DNA of 64,000 nucleotides from NCBI RefSeq assembly GCF_033473495.1, contig NC_088941.1:1116001-1180000 (forward strand). Direction: 5' to 3'. Below the pieces are notes generated by a model. It was not told the DNA's origin. It saw nothing but the letters and a program-made list of their open reading frames with translations, and ran no database searches. The number at the start of each line of letters is the position of its first letter. Within the stretch, counting starts at the first letter, position 1. Source of the stretch: Cercospora beticola. Taxonomy: Eukaryota; Ascomycota; Dothideomycetes; Mycosphaerellales; Mycosphaerellaceae. This document shows, piece after piece, positions 31,549 to 43,200 of the stretch. The position numbers and the translations under genes are program-made.

Positions 31549-34500
31549 ATGGTTCACGGCAACTTGAGCGCTGGGGCTGGCAGGGACATGTCGGTGGGTG
31601 CTGCGGATGGCTACACGACCTCCACTACGAACGGCACATCCCCCCGAGTCCTTCCAAATGACCACCATAAGACACCAGGCTCAGAGCAGCTCACACCATT
31701 TACCGCGGACGCTCTGGCAGAGGCCTACCCGCCTACGTCAAACGCCAATGCCGCGCCAAGACGCAGCACAAGCGTCAAGGAGGGCTTCGGTGGAAAAGAA
31801 GGCAGTGTGCTGAGCGTACCAAATGCCCCCGGTAGTGACAGGGCGCCCAGTGCTAAGAGCATTGCGCTGAGCATGAAAAGCCGGCGGAGCATGAACAATC
31901 TCAGCGCAACAAACCTCTCCGTATCTGACGGCGGTGAGCGGAGATCGGGCGAAGCTGTCAAAGAGGCCACAACACGTCTAGGAGCAGCCGAAGAAGGCTA
32001 CTTCACTGCTGTCCCACATGCGAACGGCAAGCCTGCCATTTCAGCGACCAAAAGTCCGCTGGGCAAGCCTGTCAGCATCTCGAACGGGGAGCCAATCACA
32101 TCACAACACCCAATACGAAGCGTCAGCCATGGACAGGTTCCGATGACGCCCAGCTCCGCTCTCCCGCCAGTAGAGGAGAGCTCACCGCAGACTACTACAG
32201 ATGGACTATTGAGGCCGCCGAGCGCCAAACCCTCAAAACATCGTGCATCTTCACCACCAGCTTTCGACCCCAGCCAGAGCTTAGTTCCGACTGCCACAAG
32301 GCCAGATCGGTTAACTCAGCGGCATACGCTGGAGGTACCGAGCGCGACACGTACTTCAAAAGATGGGTCGGATCCCTCGTCACAGCTTGACGGCGCAGTC
32401 CTGTCCACGGGCCGCTTTTCGCCGAATACGCCGACGAGACGTAGAGCATCTCTACAGCTGGGAAGGCGTAACACGCGGTCCGTGCACTCAGATATGCACC
32501 TGGATGACATTCCTCAAGATGAGGATGCGGCCAGGTGGGCAGAGCACATCAGAGCGAAGCGCGCATCCAAGAAGCAGCGAGCGGACACCGACGATGACAG
32601 AGTGGTTGTGGGCACCAAGGTCGACCAGAACCATGTCAACTTCGTCACCGCGTATAACATGCTTACCGGTATCCGTTGCTGTGTTAGCCGCACGAACGCG
32701 AAACTCGATAGAGATCTCACGGACGCCGACTTTGAGACGAAGCACAAATTCAGCTTCGACATTAGCGGGAGCGAGCTGACACCCAGCTCCAAATACGACT
32801 TCAAGTTCAAGGACTATGCACCGTTTGTCTTCAGGAAGCTCCGGGCTAACTTCCAGTTGGATCCTGCCGACTACCTCATGTCCTTGACCTCGAAGTATAT
32901 CCTCTCTGAGCTGGGCTCACCCGGAAAGAGTGGATCATTCTTCTACTTCTCACGAGATTACAAATATATTATCAAGACGATACATCATGGAGAGCACAAA
33001 TTCTTGCGGATGATTCTTCGGGACTACTACAATCATGTCACCGAGAACCCTAACACTCTGCTCTCACAATTTTATGGACTTCACCGAGTGAAGATTCCCT
33101 ATGGGAGGAAAATCCACTTTGTGGTGATGAACAACCTCTTCCCGCCACATCGCGACATACATCGCACATTCGATCTGAAGGGCAGCACGATTGGCCGAGA
33201 TTTCAAAGAAGAAGATTTAGAGAAGAATCCTCGTGCAACACTCAAAGATCTGAATTGGTTGCGTCGCAATCTACACCTCGAGTTCGGGCCCACGAAGAAA
33301 GAAGCATTTGTAGCGCAGATGCAAAAGGATGTTGCTTTACTGCAGCGTCTGAAAATCATGGATTATTCTATGCTGGTTGGCATTCATGATTTGGAACGTG
33401 GTAATGAAGAGAACTTGCGCGACAAGACTTTGCGTGTCTTCCAGCCTGAGGGAGAGCCGAAGGATGATGGGAATCACACGCAATTGGACAGAACACCAAG
33501 CAAAATGGAGAACGCGAAAAGAGTCAAGGAGATGCGGGAGGCGGTCAAGAGACAGAGACCTGTTCCCATTTCACAGACTTTGGACAAGATGCCAGATGAG
33601 GCGCATCGAAGTCCTTTCTTCTTTTATGCTGACGATGGTGGCTTCCGCGCAACTCACGAGGATGACGCTCCTGGTGAGGAAATATACTATCTCGGCATCA
33701 TTGATTGCTTGACGAGAGTGAGTACAGGTCAGTACGAGATCGACAGACTATAAGCTAACACATTCGCAGTACACGCTGCTCAAAAGGATTGAGCATGCCT
33801 GGAAAGGTATGGGCGGACACGAGTCACAGATATCGCCTATTCCGCCGGAACGCTATGGCGACCGATTCATCAGATTTATCTCTGGCATCACAATGTCAAG
33901 AGAACGTGCGGAGCAGGAACGGCTCTCGACGACATTGGAGGCCAATGCGGGCATAACAATACCCGCAGGGATCGAGGGCACCGTTCGAGACGAGCGCCTC
34001 GGTGGCATGAACCTCCCACCGCGCGATAGTACCAACCCTCCTGGGACCGAAAAGGTCATCCGGAAGGCAGAGCACCAGGCTGAGAAGTCACGCCGCAAGG
34101 GCTCGTCTGAGGAGGACGTACCCGATCGGAGTATCATGGCAGTCAGAAGCCCTGGAGATGCGCAGAATGATCAAGTCACACTGCCCGTTATTGGCGAGGC
34201 GGCTGAGAACTCGAGCAATGTCTCGCGCACACCATCGCGGGTGACGCCGCAGCAGAGTGAAGAGAAGCTCTGGAACAACGGCACGCCGATCATTGGCAAT
34301 GCCAACATGCCAGCGGAGGCAATTGGTGAGATTCCTCCTCCCACACCACCGAAAATGGATGGCTCTACGGATCGCCGTAGTGAGGAAGAGAGGCGAAGCT
34401 GGCAGAGCGGTGGTCTTCCGCCGCCAACACCACCAAAGGAGTCGCGCCGCATGGCGAACGCGACAGATGACAGCTATACGGACGTCGGCTGCTTCGAACT

Positions 34501-34663
34501 CCCTCGGACCACCAAGATCCACGGGTTCCAAGACAAGGAATTGCCGTTACCACCGACGATGGTCCCGGCGCAGAAACAATTCAGCGCGAGCCCGGCAGAT
34601 CTGTCACCCGCTGGGTACGACAACGACGAGAAGCACTCTGGGATCTTCCGAAGGCAGAGCTAG
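31549..34663 (+). CDS. MSS4: Phosphatidylinositol-4-phosphate 5-kinase (Mss4-like)
   Basis: Two exons (31549-33717, 33770-34663), with a 52-bp intron, give 1020 residues from the first in-frame ATG. The frame is open back to 31150, so the true N-terminus may be longer. Residues 1-350 are disordered Ser/Pro/Thr-rich. The PIPK catalytic domain spans about 362-770, with GSFFYFSRDYKYIIKTIHHGE, FDLKGSTIGR, IMDYSMLVGI and EIYYLGIIDCLTR. The kinase makes PI(4,5)P2 at the plasma membrane, controlling actin and endocytosis. After the kinase there is a Pro-rich tail with two PPPTPPK motifs. The frame stops at TAG 34661-34663, yet the next 63 codons in the same frame look coding. Confidence 0.9.
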
Positions 34664-34855
34664 GAGACCTTCCGTGAGAAGGGCTTGAGCGCGAAGAAAA
34701 GTCTCGTCGACCTCCGCCCAAAGCGAAGTTTGATTGATCTCAACGTGAGAAAGAGTTGGGAGTCGCTTCGCCGACGACTTTCGTGGTGGAAGCTTGGAGG
34801 TGGTGGAGTACAACAGGACTCTACTACTGCTTCTACACCTCTACCTACTGCATAG
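34664..34855 (+). other. In-frame coding-like extension after the MSS4 stop
   Basis: Directly after TAG 34661-34663 the same frame runs 63 sense codons to TAG 34853-34855. It encodes a basic, repetitive segment (KKSLVDLRPKRSLIDLNVRK, then SWESLRRRLSWWK) unlike random intergenic translation. Possible reasons are a nonsense mutation, a base error, readthrough, or an unseen intron. I found no good phase-compatible GT donor that would splice out the TAG. Confidence 0.5.
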
Positions 34856-34980
34856 ATGGACGGGATTGGAACGCACGGGACTAAACAGCCAAAGTCCGCG
34901 TTTCCATCAAACTGTCTCTTTGGGATCTCCTTTTTCGGGGTGTTTCTTGCATTTTCTTTTCTTTTTTGTTAATCACGGAT

Positions 34981-35004
34981 GGGAATGGGAATGGGAATGG
35001 AATG
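34981..35004 (+). repeat. GGGAAT microsatellite
   Basis: Three perfect hexamers followed by shortened GGAAT units, downstream of MSS4. Confidence 0.7.
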
Positions 35005-35407
35005 GAACCTACCTGGGAATTGCGAGCGAGCGAAATCGAATGGAATCAAGGAAGGAGTGATACTCTTGGAACCTAGAAGTCTCCTTTTCTTTTGGTTGTA
35101 CTTGTGTGTTTTGTTTATATGTCCGATACTGCTCGTTTTCTACAATACTCATGTCATGAACAGGGCCCATCAGCTGGGTCGCTCTTGCGAGAGGTTTTGA
35201 TTTTGTGTGTCTCTGAATACTGGAAGGGAAGGGAGGTAGCATGGGGAGGGAAGGTGTAGAGAAGCTGCGAATCAGATTTGAAGAGACATTGATCGATCTT
35301 TCCTTTTGTGCAGTAAGAGCACTCAGGTAGGCGATAATGGGGGGAAAGTGCGGTGAGTTCATCGTGCTCGATTCGTTCAACTATTACTCCATGACTGGGC
35401 CTCGTTG

Positions 35408-35467
35408 CCGTGGCGTTGTAGGTGCGGCCGCTAGAGGCCGTGGCGTTGTAGGTGCGGCCGCTAGAGG
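35408..35467 (+). repeat. 30-bp perfect tandem duplication
   Basis: Two identical 30-bp units (35408-35437 and 35438-35467) each contain GTAGGTGCGGCCGCTAGA. A diverged third copy is recognisable at about 35591-35620. Confidence 0.9.
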
Positions 35468-37934
35468 CCGCGACGTGTGCCAGGTGCGGAGAGACTCGTC
35501 ATTTATCATCTCACTTGTTTATCTGGTGATACTTTTCCGCTTCACTGCTCTCTCTGACTCAGCGGAATATTTCTCTATAAAGAGAGGCTTTGCCGTGGTC
35601 AGGTAGGCGCGGCCGCTGGACATTGTGGCGGGCGCGGACGCGGAGAGCATTGATGGAAATATCGGGATGTGGCGGTAATGTGGGTTGTTTCGCGGGTTCA
35701 CATGTTCGAGACTTTGTGTTACCTAGGCTGGAGAATTGTGAAAATTGGGCTTGTTTCATGTAGTATGGACAAGACAGTAGTGTCTCTTTCGCCAGTCTGC
35801 AGTCTGCGGTCTCGAGTCCGGAGCTATGCACGAGGCATAACGAGTCCGTCTCGCAGAGAAACGAATCGTTTGTCTCGCCGCGGGAAACTTTGCCACTTTT
35901 GATCTATCTGCAACTTAGGGTGGTAGCTCTGTGCTACTGTGGTTGCTGGCCATGGCGGCTGGAATGATTTCAGATAGATACCTCCCTTTCTGCAGAGTCG
36001 CTTGTTTGACGTTGCACAACGGCTTTCGGCAGCTTTCTGCTTGCGAGATCGTATATCTCCGAGAGTGTGGCAACGGCTAGGGGAATGCTGCTGCAGGCTG
36101 AAAAAGGCAACTGCATTTCTCCGAGTCCTGGTATGTAAGACTGCAGGCTGCGGCAGAAGAGGAGACAGGCACCGCTGCTCTAGGAGGTACTTGATGCGGA
36201 CGATGCTGTGAACAGAGACTGATGTGTCGTTTCTGCCGTTACTGTTTGCCGGTGATGCTCGATGACGAGGACGGCGTCGTCAGCAGTAGAGGCATGTCCT
36301 TCTAGCACAAAATACTCATCGAGGGCTTTCAGAGGTGAGGAGGAGGCACAGTTTTACGTCTGCACGAGTGAAGAGCAAGTCAGCGATAATGCTGGGGGGA
36401 AAAGTTGGATTAGTATGGACAAGCTTTGTTGGTTTTTGGCTTTTCCAATGCTGTTGGCGTGCGGCGGCGGAAGCTGACATGCACATGCTACCGCTGTATT
36501 GCGTTTCCAATTGTCCTTTTATCCTTTCTTCCTTCGGAAGTTTGCTAGGGAATGCCCTAGGGCTGGCAGCGAAGAAGAGTTTCGTGGTCAATTGAAGGAC
36601 AGGTTCTGGTGGTCTTGGGAAGGTTTTCGCCTGCTTCCTGTTGCCGATTGCCGCGTGGAGGCTTTTGGCTTTTTGGACGTCAGCTTGATGGCATCGTTAC
36701 GGTAGCTATATCTTCGATGTGATATTATCACCCGTCGGTGCTGCTTTGGACATTGGGCGTCGATGTGGAGGTGGAGAATGCCAGAGCTCGCGTGCGGTTC
36801 GGAGCTGACGCTTCTGGCCAGACGAGTCTCCCGCTCACGCTCGATATGCTCACCGTGCGGAACTGTCTCTTTGTCTCTTCTCATCGGGAGGCACAGCAAA
36901 GAGGTACGTAAGTCGTAGCAATTGCTCTTTCCGTCACTTGCGCAGCCAGGAGGACCGCTACTTCGCCGCAGGTTCGGATGTAATGCTACGTCTACAGTAC
37001 TCGCCAAGTTCCTGGGTTGCGCACCCGCGGGAGCCGGACTGCAGGACGGTGACATGGTTCCGCGCGCTGGGACAGATTCGTCGACGCATGCGCTCTCGGA
37101 ATACTCTCGACAATTCCGACTCCGGTGTACGCGATGAGTTCTGTCGACGAGGAATGCGATGAAAGACCTTTTGCCCCTTCCTGGCCCATCTCTTCGACCT
37201 GTTTCCCTACCTCACAGTACTTCCCGGATGCCACCGTAACTTCTCACAGGATCGCGGTGCAGTAGCACGACATGCGCCTCCAGACAGCCGAAAAGGTCGC
37301 GAAGATTCTACTTCAAACCCGGGCGCGGGAACATTGGGCACCGGCCAGCACGACGCGAGATGCTTTCCCAAGAGCCACTGCAGTGGGAAACTGCCGCAGA
37401 GCGCCCGCCCACGCCTTCTGTTTCACCTTGCGGTGGTGGTGACTACGCGAAAGACGTGTAGCACGCTGTCGCCGAGCAGCGCAGCCCTGTGGTTCGCTGG
37501 ACAGCCTGCCACCCATGATCCCAGCCCGCCAGAGGAAGTCCTTTGATGTTCCACCAGATGTATCCCAGCCCTTCTCGTATACGCCTCCGCTCACGCAGAC
37601 CCGACGCCGTGGACGCGGGTCTGATAAACGAATTGAAGCCTACCTGAGCGGTGGATGCTGGGAGTGTGCTGCTGGGAAGCCGTGGTCATTGCTACCACTC
37701 TTCCGAACAACCTTACCGATTTGTCTCTCGCGCTCCTCAGCCTACGTTGCGGGCGGCGTGTGACCGTTTTCTTGCGCTATCATGCACGTACTTTAGGGGT
37801 GTGTGCATTGCATGGCTTGCAGATTTCCTGCGCTCTGCAAGTACAAGTATCAGCTGCACCCCACTGCTGTACGGCTGAAGATGGCGGCGCTGCCTTACTA
37901 CTACCACTATTGATAACACACTCACCGACCCAAC

Positions 37935-38618
37935 ATGTTCTACGCTGTCCTGGAGCAGACAATATCTGCAGATCGTTTGAGTTCGAACAACAACCTCAAT
38001 GCCGCCGACGAATCAAGAGCCGAGCAATCTTTGACACCAACCGCTTCCTCTCATACGTCCGAAGCAACGCCACTCCATTACAAATGCCCTTGGGATCCGA
38101 CTCGACAACTCTGCTTCGCGAAGCTCTGGAGCGAGGACGATGTCGAACAATGGCGACTACGAGACCTTCGAACTCAAACCAGACAGAGACCTGGCGAATC
38201 ACATCGACTGCGTCTCGGCTCACCCGTCCCCCGACCTCACGACATCGACAAGCATGAGATCCCCTCGCTTACCCGCAGCGAGGGTCGATATTTGGTGATA
38301 TACGAACAAGCACTGTCAGACCGAACAACTCCGATGCGATACCAAGACATTCCAGTCCTTCTGGGACCTATTGAAGATGGTGAAACCGATACCCATGCTT
38401 CAGGCTCGTGTATACAAGTGTTGAAGGGACTGGTCGATTCTGCGGTATACCAAAGCGAGAGAAATTTGTTATGGCTCTCGGCGTGGCCTACACAAGATGC
38501 TGCTGTGGCATACGTGGACTCGATCGATCGGGTCGAAGGAGATAGTGTGGGTCTCATGAAAGTGCTGCGAGACGACAGGATAGAAGCCTCTCAACGAGAA
38601 ATGGCGAAATGGTGACAG
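37935..38618 (+). CDS. Hypothetical protein, unrecognised
   Basis: This is an open frame of 227 residues ending at the TGA just after MAKW. I recognise no family. The second half (residues about 115-225: RYLVIYEQALSDRT, VLLGPIEDGETDTHA, LLWLSAWPTQDAAVAYVDSI) has the residue mix of a soluble alpha/beta protein and could be a small dimeric alpha/beta-barrel-like domain, but no catalytic residue can be named. The first 60 residues look less protein-like. A second frame from an ATG at 38140 is also protein-like for about 50 codons, so the real gene may start later or contain an intron. It is convergent with the MBL-fold gene. Confidence 0.45.
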
Positions 38619-38851
38619 TCAGCAGCTGGGCGAGGCGTTATTGATATGAAGGCATGAAAACCGTCCCGTGGTTCTATTGAGCGTTTGTTTTGTTCGTTAT
38701 TATGAGCGTGTCGTTCCAACTTCTTCTGCTATTTTGCTTCGCAACAACTTTTAACTTCAGTCTTCAACAATGACACGAATACAAAAGAACTTTGTTTCTT
38801 CACTCTGCTTCCTTTCGATCACCAATATACTCAGCACACAACATTCCATCT

Positions 38852-40000
38852 TCAATTCTCGCTCACTCCCTCCCCCACCCCTCCAACCCGAAACCTATAC
38901 TCCTCCGCCCGATCCAAATACACAACTTTCCCTCCTAGTCCTTCTTTCTCAACCTCCTTCCGAAAATCCTCCAACGGACTCAAAAAAACATCATAATCAT
39001 CATAATGTATCGGAATCGTCACATCTGGTTTAATCAACTGCATCAACTTAACTCCTTGTTTCGCATCCATGGTCACCATTAGTAATGGAACACTCGGGCT
39101 GGGAATTGTTGTGCCGCCGAGGTGCAGGAGCATGAGGTCGATGTTTTGGTCGCGGTATTTTTCGGTTATGGTGCTGAGTTCGGGAACGAGGAGGGTGTCC
39201 CCTGAGATGTAGATTCTGTAGCCTGAGGAGAAGGTGGAGGATTGTGGGGAGGAGGAAGTGTGGCCGAATTCGAGCATCCAGCCGTTTGTTGGGGGCACGG
39301 CGGAGAGGATGTCGTTTGCGATGGAGAGGGGACCGGGGGGGACATGTTTGCCTGGCATTCCGGTGATTTGGATTGAGGGGGTGGAGTTCTTTTCTTCTTT
39401 CTTGCCGTTGTTTCCTGCTCCTTCTTCAGATGCGGTTGTTTTATCCTTGTCGTTGAGGACCGCAGAATCGAAATGATCCTCTTCATTCTTCTTCTTTTGC
39501 TTGATATCAAGAATCGCAGATTCGAAATGATCCAAATCATAAACTTGAGTGAATCTCTCCTCTTCGGATTTCTTCTCCGTAAGACATTCTTTGGCGTGAG
39601 GTGTTGTGATGATGGGTAAATCTCGTCTCAGACTCTGTTCGACTTTCTGATCAAAGTGGTCTGCGTGGTAATGGCTCAGTAGAATGAGATCTACGTGCGG
39701 TAACTCGTGCAAATCGATTGCTGGGTTGGTTCGCCGAGTGCCTTGCACTCCTGGTCCGAGATGGACGTGATCACCGGCATGGAGGAAATTGGGATCTGTC
39801 AGGATTCGAATGCCTTCCCATTCGATCACAGTCGTTGCTGTGCCGATGAAGTAGATGCTGGCATTCTCGTCACCTGCTTTGCTGGGATGCGTCTTGGTAT
39901 CTTTTGCTTCAGGAATTGATTCTGGAAAGTCGGCATCATCCCGAGTAGGAGCCTTTGGCTTCGAAGGGTCGAGCTGAACAGTGTACTTTGCAGTAGTCAT
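38852..40000 (-). CDS. Metallo-beta-lactamase-fold hydrolase (UlaG/NAPE-PLD-like)
   Basis: A single exon of 382 residues. The metal-binding motif SHYHADHFD sits near residues 109-117, preceded by the strand-rich start YFIGTATTVIEWEGIRILTDP and followed by YISGDTLLVPEL and IPIHYDDYDVFLSPLEDF, the later metal ligands. This is the arrangement of the UlaG/NAPE-phospholipase D-like branch. A Lys/Glu-rich insert of about 55 residues lies between the first metal motif and the core. It contains an internal duplication (DHFESAIL and DHFDSAVL) that is also visible in the DNA (39461-39479 and 39515-39533). It is probably a soluble hydrolase of phosphodiesters or lactones. The substrate is unknown. Confidence 0.85.
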   Translation of the reverse strand: MTTAKYTVQLDPSKPKAPTRDDADFPESIPEAKDTKTHPSKAGDENASIYFIGTATTVIEWEGIRILTDPNFLHAGDHVHLGPGVQGTRRTNPAIDLHELPHVDLILLSHYHADHFDQKVEQSLRRDLPIITTPHAKECLTEKKSEEERFTQVYDLDHFESAILDIKQKKKNEEDHFDSAVLNDKDKTTASEEGAGNNGKKEEKNSTPSIQITGMPGKHVPPGPLSIANDILSAVPPTNGWMLEFGHTSSSPQSSTFSSGYRIYISGDTLLVPELSTITEKYRDQNIDLMLLHLGGTTIPSPSVPLLMVTMDAKQGVKLMQLIKPDVTIPIHYDDYDVFLSPLEDFRKEVEKEGLGGKVVYLDRAEEYRFRVGGVGEGVSEN

Positions 40001-40296
40001 GTTGGCGATTCGATTGAGTTCTTTTCTTCCCGTCTTTCTGTGTGTCGCTGACTTGTGAATGTTGTTCAGTCATGTAAAGTACTGTCATCTATCGTATGCT
40101 TGTCGCCATTCTAACGTCATGCCTGTGTGCCCCGGAAGTGCTTCCGATGAGGTCAGTAAAGACATCATGACGAGAGGAGGAGACTGCTGTAGAACATGAG
40201 ATGATGCTTGAAAGCAACTGAAGTCTGTAAATGTTGCTTGATTATGCTTGCTAAGTTTCGTAAAATGTTCTATATATCCATCATGAATCGTAAGCG

Positions 40297-43200
40297 CTAA
40301 TAAATAGCAGCATTCCTCTTGTTCGTATGCACTCGGCCAAGATTGTGTGTGAGATAGTCACTAGCCACACCAGTGAACGTTGGTGTCCTGACCATACTCC
40401 TCCTCCTCGCCTGGTTCGCTTCTGGGGCGCGGGCATTTGCCTCGTCGTCATCTTCGTTAGACTCGGTAGGTTCGACCTCGTTTGGTGGACCTTGAGGGCG
40501 AGTCTCGCTGTTCTGGCCAGATGTCTCATTCTTGTTGTTCTTCTTCGACTTTTTGCTCGTCTTGCTGTTCTTACTGCTTGTTCGCACCCGGAAGAAGTAG
40601 TACAAGAGCACCGCAACGGCGATATTGAAGAAGATGTACACGAAGAGCAGGCCAAAGTTCCTCCAGCGGTCACCCCACTCGATCCTGACGCCTGCGAGGA
40701 ACGTGTCTGCCACACTGACTTGACAGTAACCACAGTCAGAGGTGGCATCTGGGTTGGTCAGGGTGCCGGGTGCCTGAGTCAGATATGGAGCCATGTATTC
40801 TCCGCATGTCTGCCCCGAAGGTGGTTGGAAAACGCTCAGTTCAACATCGGAGCAGGTCACTTGTCGGGCGTGTAACATTGTGGCCGCCATACCTGCAACC
40901 CAGTACGTGAAGAACGATACCCGGTACATGAAAATCCAGAAACCGGGGAGCGCATCAGGTGCTTGCATAACACCGTTGAAGATGAGCGACATGGCGAAGA
41001 GGAATGTGACGATTGCTCCAGCGGTTTGTGCATCAGGAAGAGCCGAAATACACATGTGGGCGAAAGTTCCAGCGTACACGAAGAGAGTAACGCAGAACAG
41101 CATCACCAGTACTTGGCGCTCCGAGCTCTGAATGCCAACGATCGGGTAGTAGAATGTCGCGTAGACGATCAGACCCGAGATGATCTGGTAGGGTATCTCG
41201 ACCACGATGTTGGCGATGATAAAGGCGACCCAGCTGTATGCCTTACTTGGTCGCTCGCGCACTTCGTAGAGGGATCTCTGGGTGACGAACAGTGGCATGA
41301 TCTGCTGGACAAGTGTCGAAAAGATGGTCGTTACCATGAAAAGTCCGTAAATAACGTTTTGCATGCCCTGGAGTGTGGCATCGGCCTGGTAGAAAGAGAA
41401 GCCAATGAAGAGACCGGAAGCAGCACTCAGGACAAGTTTCGCCATAATGTAGGAAGGCATGCGCCAGTATTGAGAAAAGACACGCTTCGTGACCTCGGCA
41501 AGCTGGGTCATGAATGGCATAGCGAATTCGTTGTGAGCAGATTCGTCTTCATCAGAGTCCACTGCGCCGAAGCGGTCTTTGTGAATGCGTTCGATCTCTT
41601 CTTGTACTCCACGAGCTTGCTGGCTGTCTTTCCAGATTTGGAACCAGTCGGTGCTGAAATCGCCTACAATCTCCAGCATGTACTCAGCCGGGTTCTCGTC
41701 GTCGCCGCACTTGCGGGCGCCATTGGCTTCAAAGTAGTCCAGAAGTGTTCTCGAGTTCTTGCCGATGTCGCCAAAGTAAACTGTCTTACCACCTTTGCGC
41801 AGGAAGAGGAGTCGTTCGAATTCCTGGAAGAGGATAGCGGAAGGCTGATGGATAGTACAGAGCACGGCTTGTCCACTGTCGGCAAGTTTGCGAAGGAATG
41901 CACAGATAGCCCAAGAAGACTGCGAGTCGAGACCAGAGGTAGGCTCGTCCAAGAAGAGCAGGAGTTTCGGTTTGGCCGCCAATTCCGTGCCGATCGTCAA
42001 GAGCTTGCGCTGCTCGACATTCAAACCTTCTCCAGGTACACCGACGACAGCTTCGGCAAAATCTTCCATGTTAAGCATCTTGATGACATCTTCGACATAT
42101 GCATACTTCTCCTCCTTGCTTACACTCTTCGGCTGGCGAAGCATGGCGGAGAACCGGAGCGATTCACGGACGGTAGAAGTTTCGAGATGGAGATCTTGCT
42201 GTTGAACGTAGCCAGTCTTTCGTTGGAAGGACGAGTCCAAAGGTGCTCCATTCACAAACATGTTGCCGGTCACCACGCCCATTGTCGTACGCTGTGCAAG
42301 AACCTGAATTGAAAGTCAGCTTGGTCTGTCAATGTATATCACAAGAGAATACTCACATCAAGCAGAGTGGTTTTGCCAGCTCCGGAAGTCCCCATCAGAG
42401 CTGTCAAAGTACCTGGCTTAACGAATCCAGAAACCTCGTCCAAAAGTCGTCGCGGCTCCCCCTTGATTTCAATGTCGTACGACACGTCCTTCCAGGTGAA
42501 AATATCAGTTTGAGGTGGAATGACATTGACATCGCCAGCTCCCTCTTCGTCCTGGCTAGCGACCTTTTCTGGTGCCTTCTGCTCCTCATCGTTGGCCTTG
42601 CCCTTTGCCATGCCCTCCATGTAGTCAGGAACTTGGCCGCGGCGGAAAACCAAGACCTCCGCGGTCGAAGTCGTCTCGGAATTCAACTCGACCGCAACGA
42701 AGTACATGATCATGAAGGCGAAGAGGAAGCCCAACAGGATGCCGAAGTTGCGCCATACATGCGAATAGGAGTAGTTGTACATTTCCTGGATATAGGCATC
42801 GCCTGACACTGACGTTTCGCCAGCAACAGCTCCAGTAGTTGCGCAGATGAAATTTGGACCAGTTCCTGCAAGACCTGGGTACTGTGGAACGAGCTGCGAG
42901 CATGGAAAGCGTCGTCCGTGGAACTCGTTGGCAATCAAGATCTCAAAGGCGTAGAACACAGGGTTAATCCATCTGATCCAGCCGAACCAATCTTTCATGT
43001 ATGGAATAGGCACCACGAAACCAGTGTAGACCACAATAGCGAGAATGAGAACACCGGATAGAGCCATCGCTTGCGAGATCGTCTTCGTGAGGGCTGCCAT
43101 GGTACGGAAAACTGCCGCCATCACGAACATCGTCACGAAGTTGATCAGGAAGAAGAGGAAGAATTGTCCGGGTTCTCGTCGAAGACCAGCCATGAAGTAC

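Larger units (their letters stand above)
34856..37934. other. Intergenic, 3.1 kb, no gene recognised
   Basis: Many short frames lie on both strands, none with a recognisable domain. The stretch contains a GGGAAT microsatellite (34981-35004), a 30-bp tandem duplication carrying NotI-type GCGGCCGC cores, and scattered ctgcaggctg words. Part may be a long MSS4 3' untranslated region. Confidence 0.4.

Noticed and set aside
40963..42312. 449-residue open frame on the plus strand opposite the PDR transporter
   Set aside because: It is the antisense of a strongly conserved NBD/TMD coding region and has no recognisable domain.
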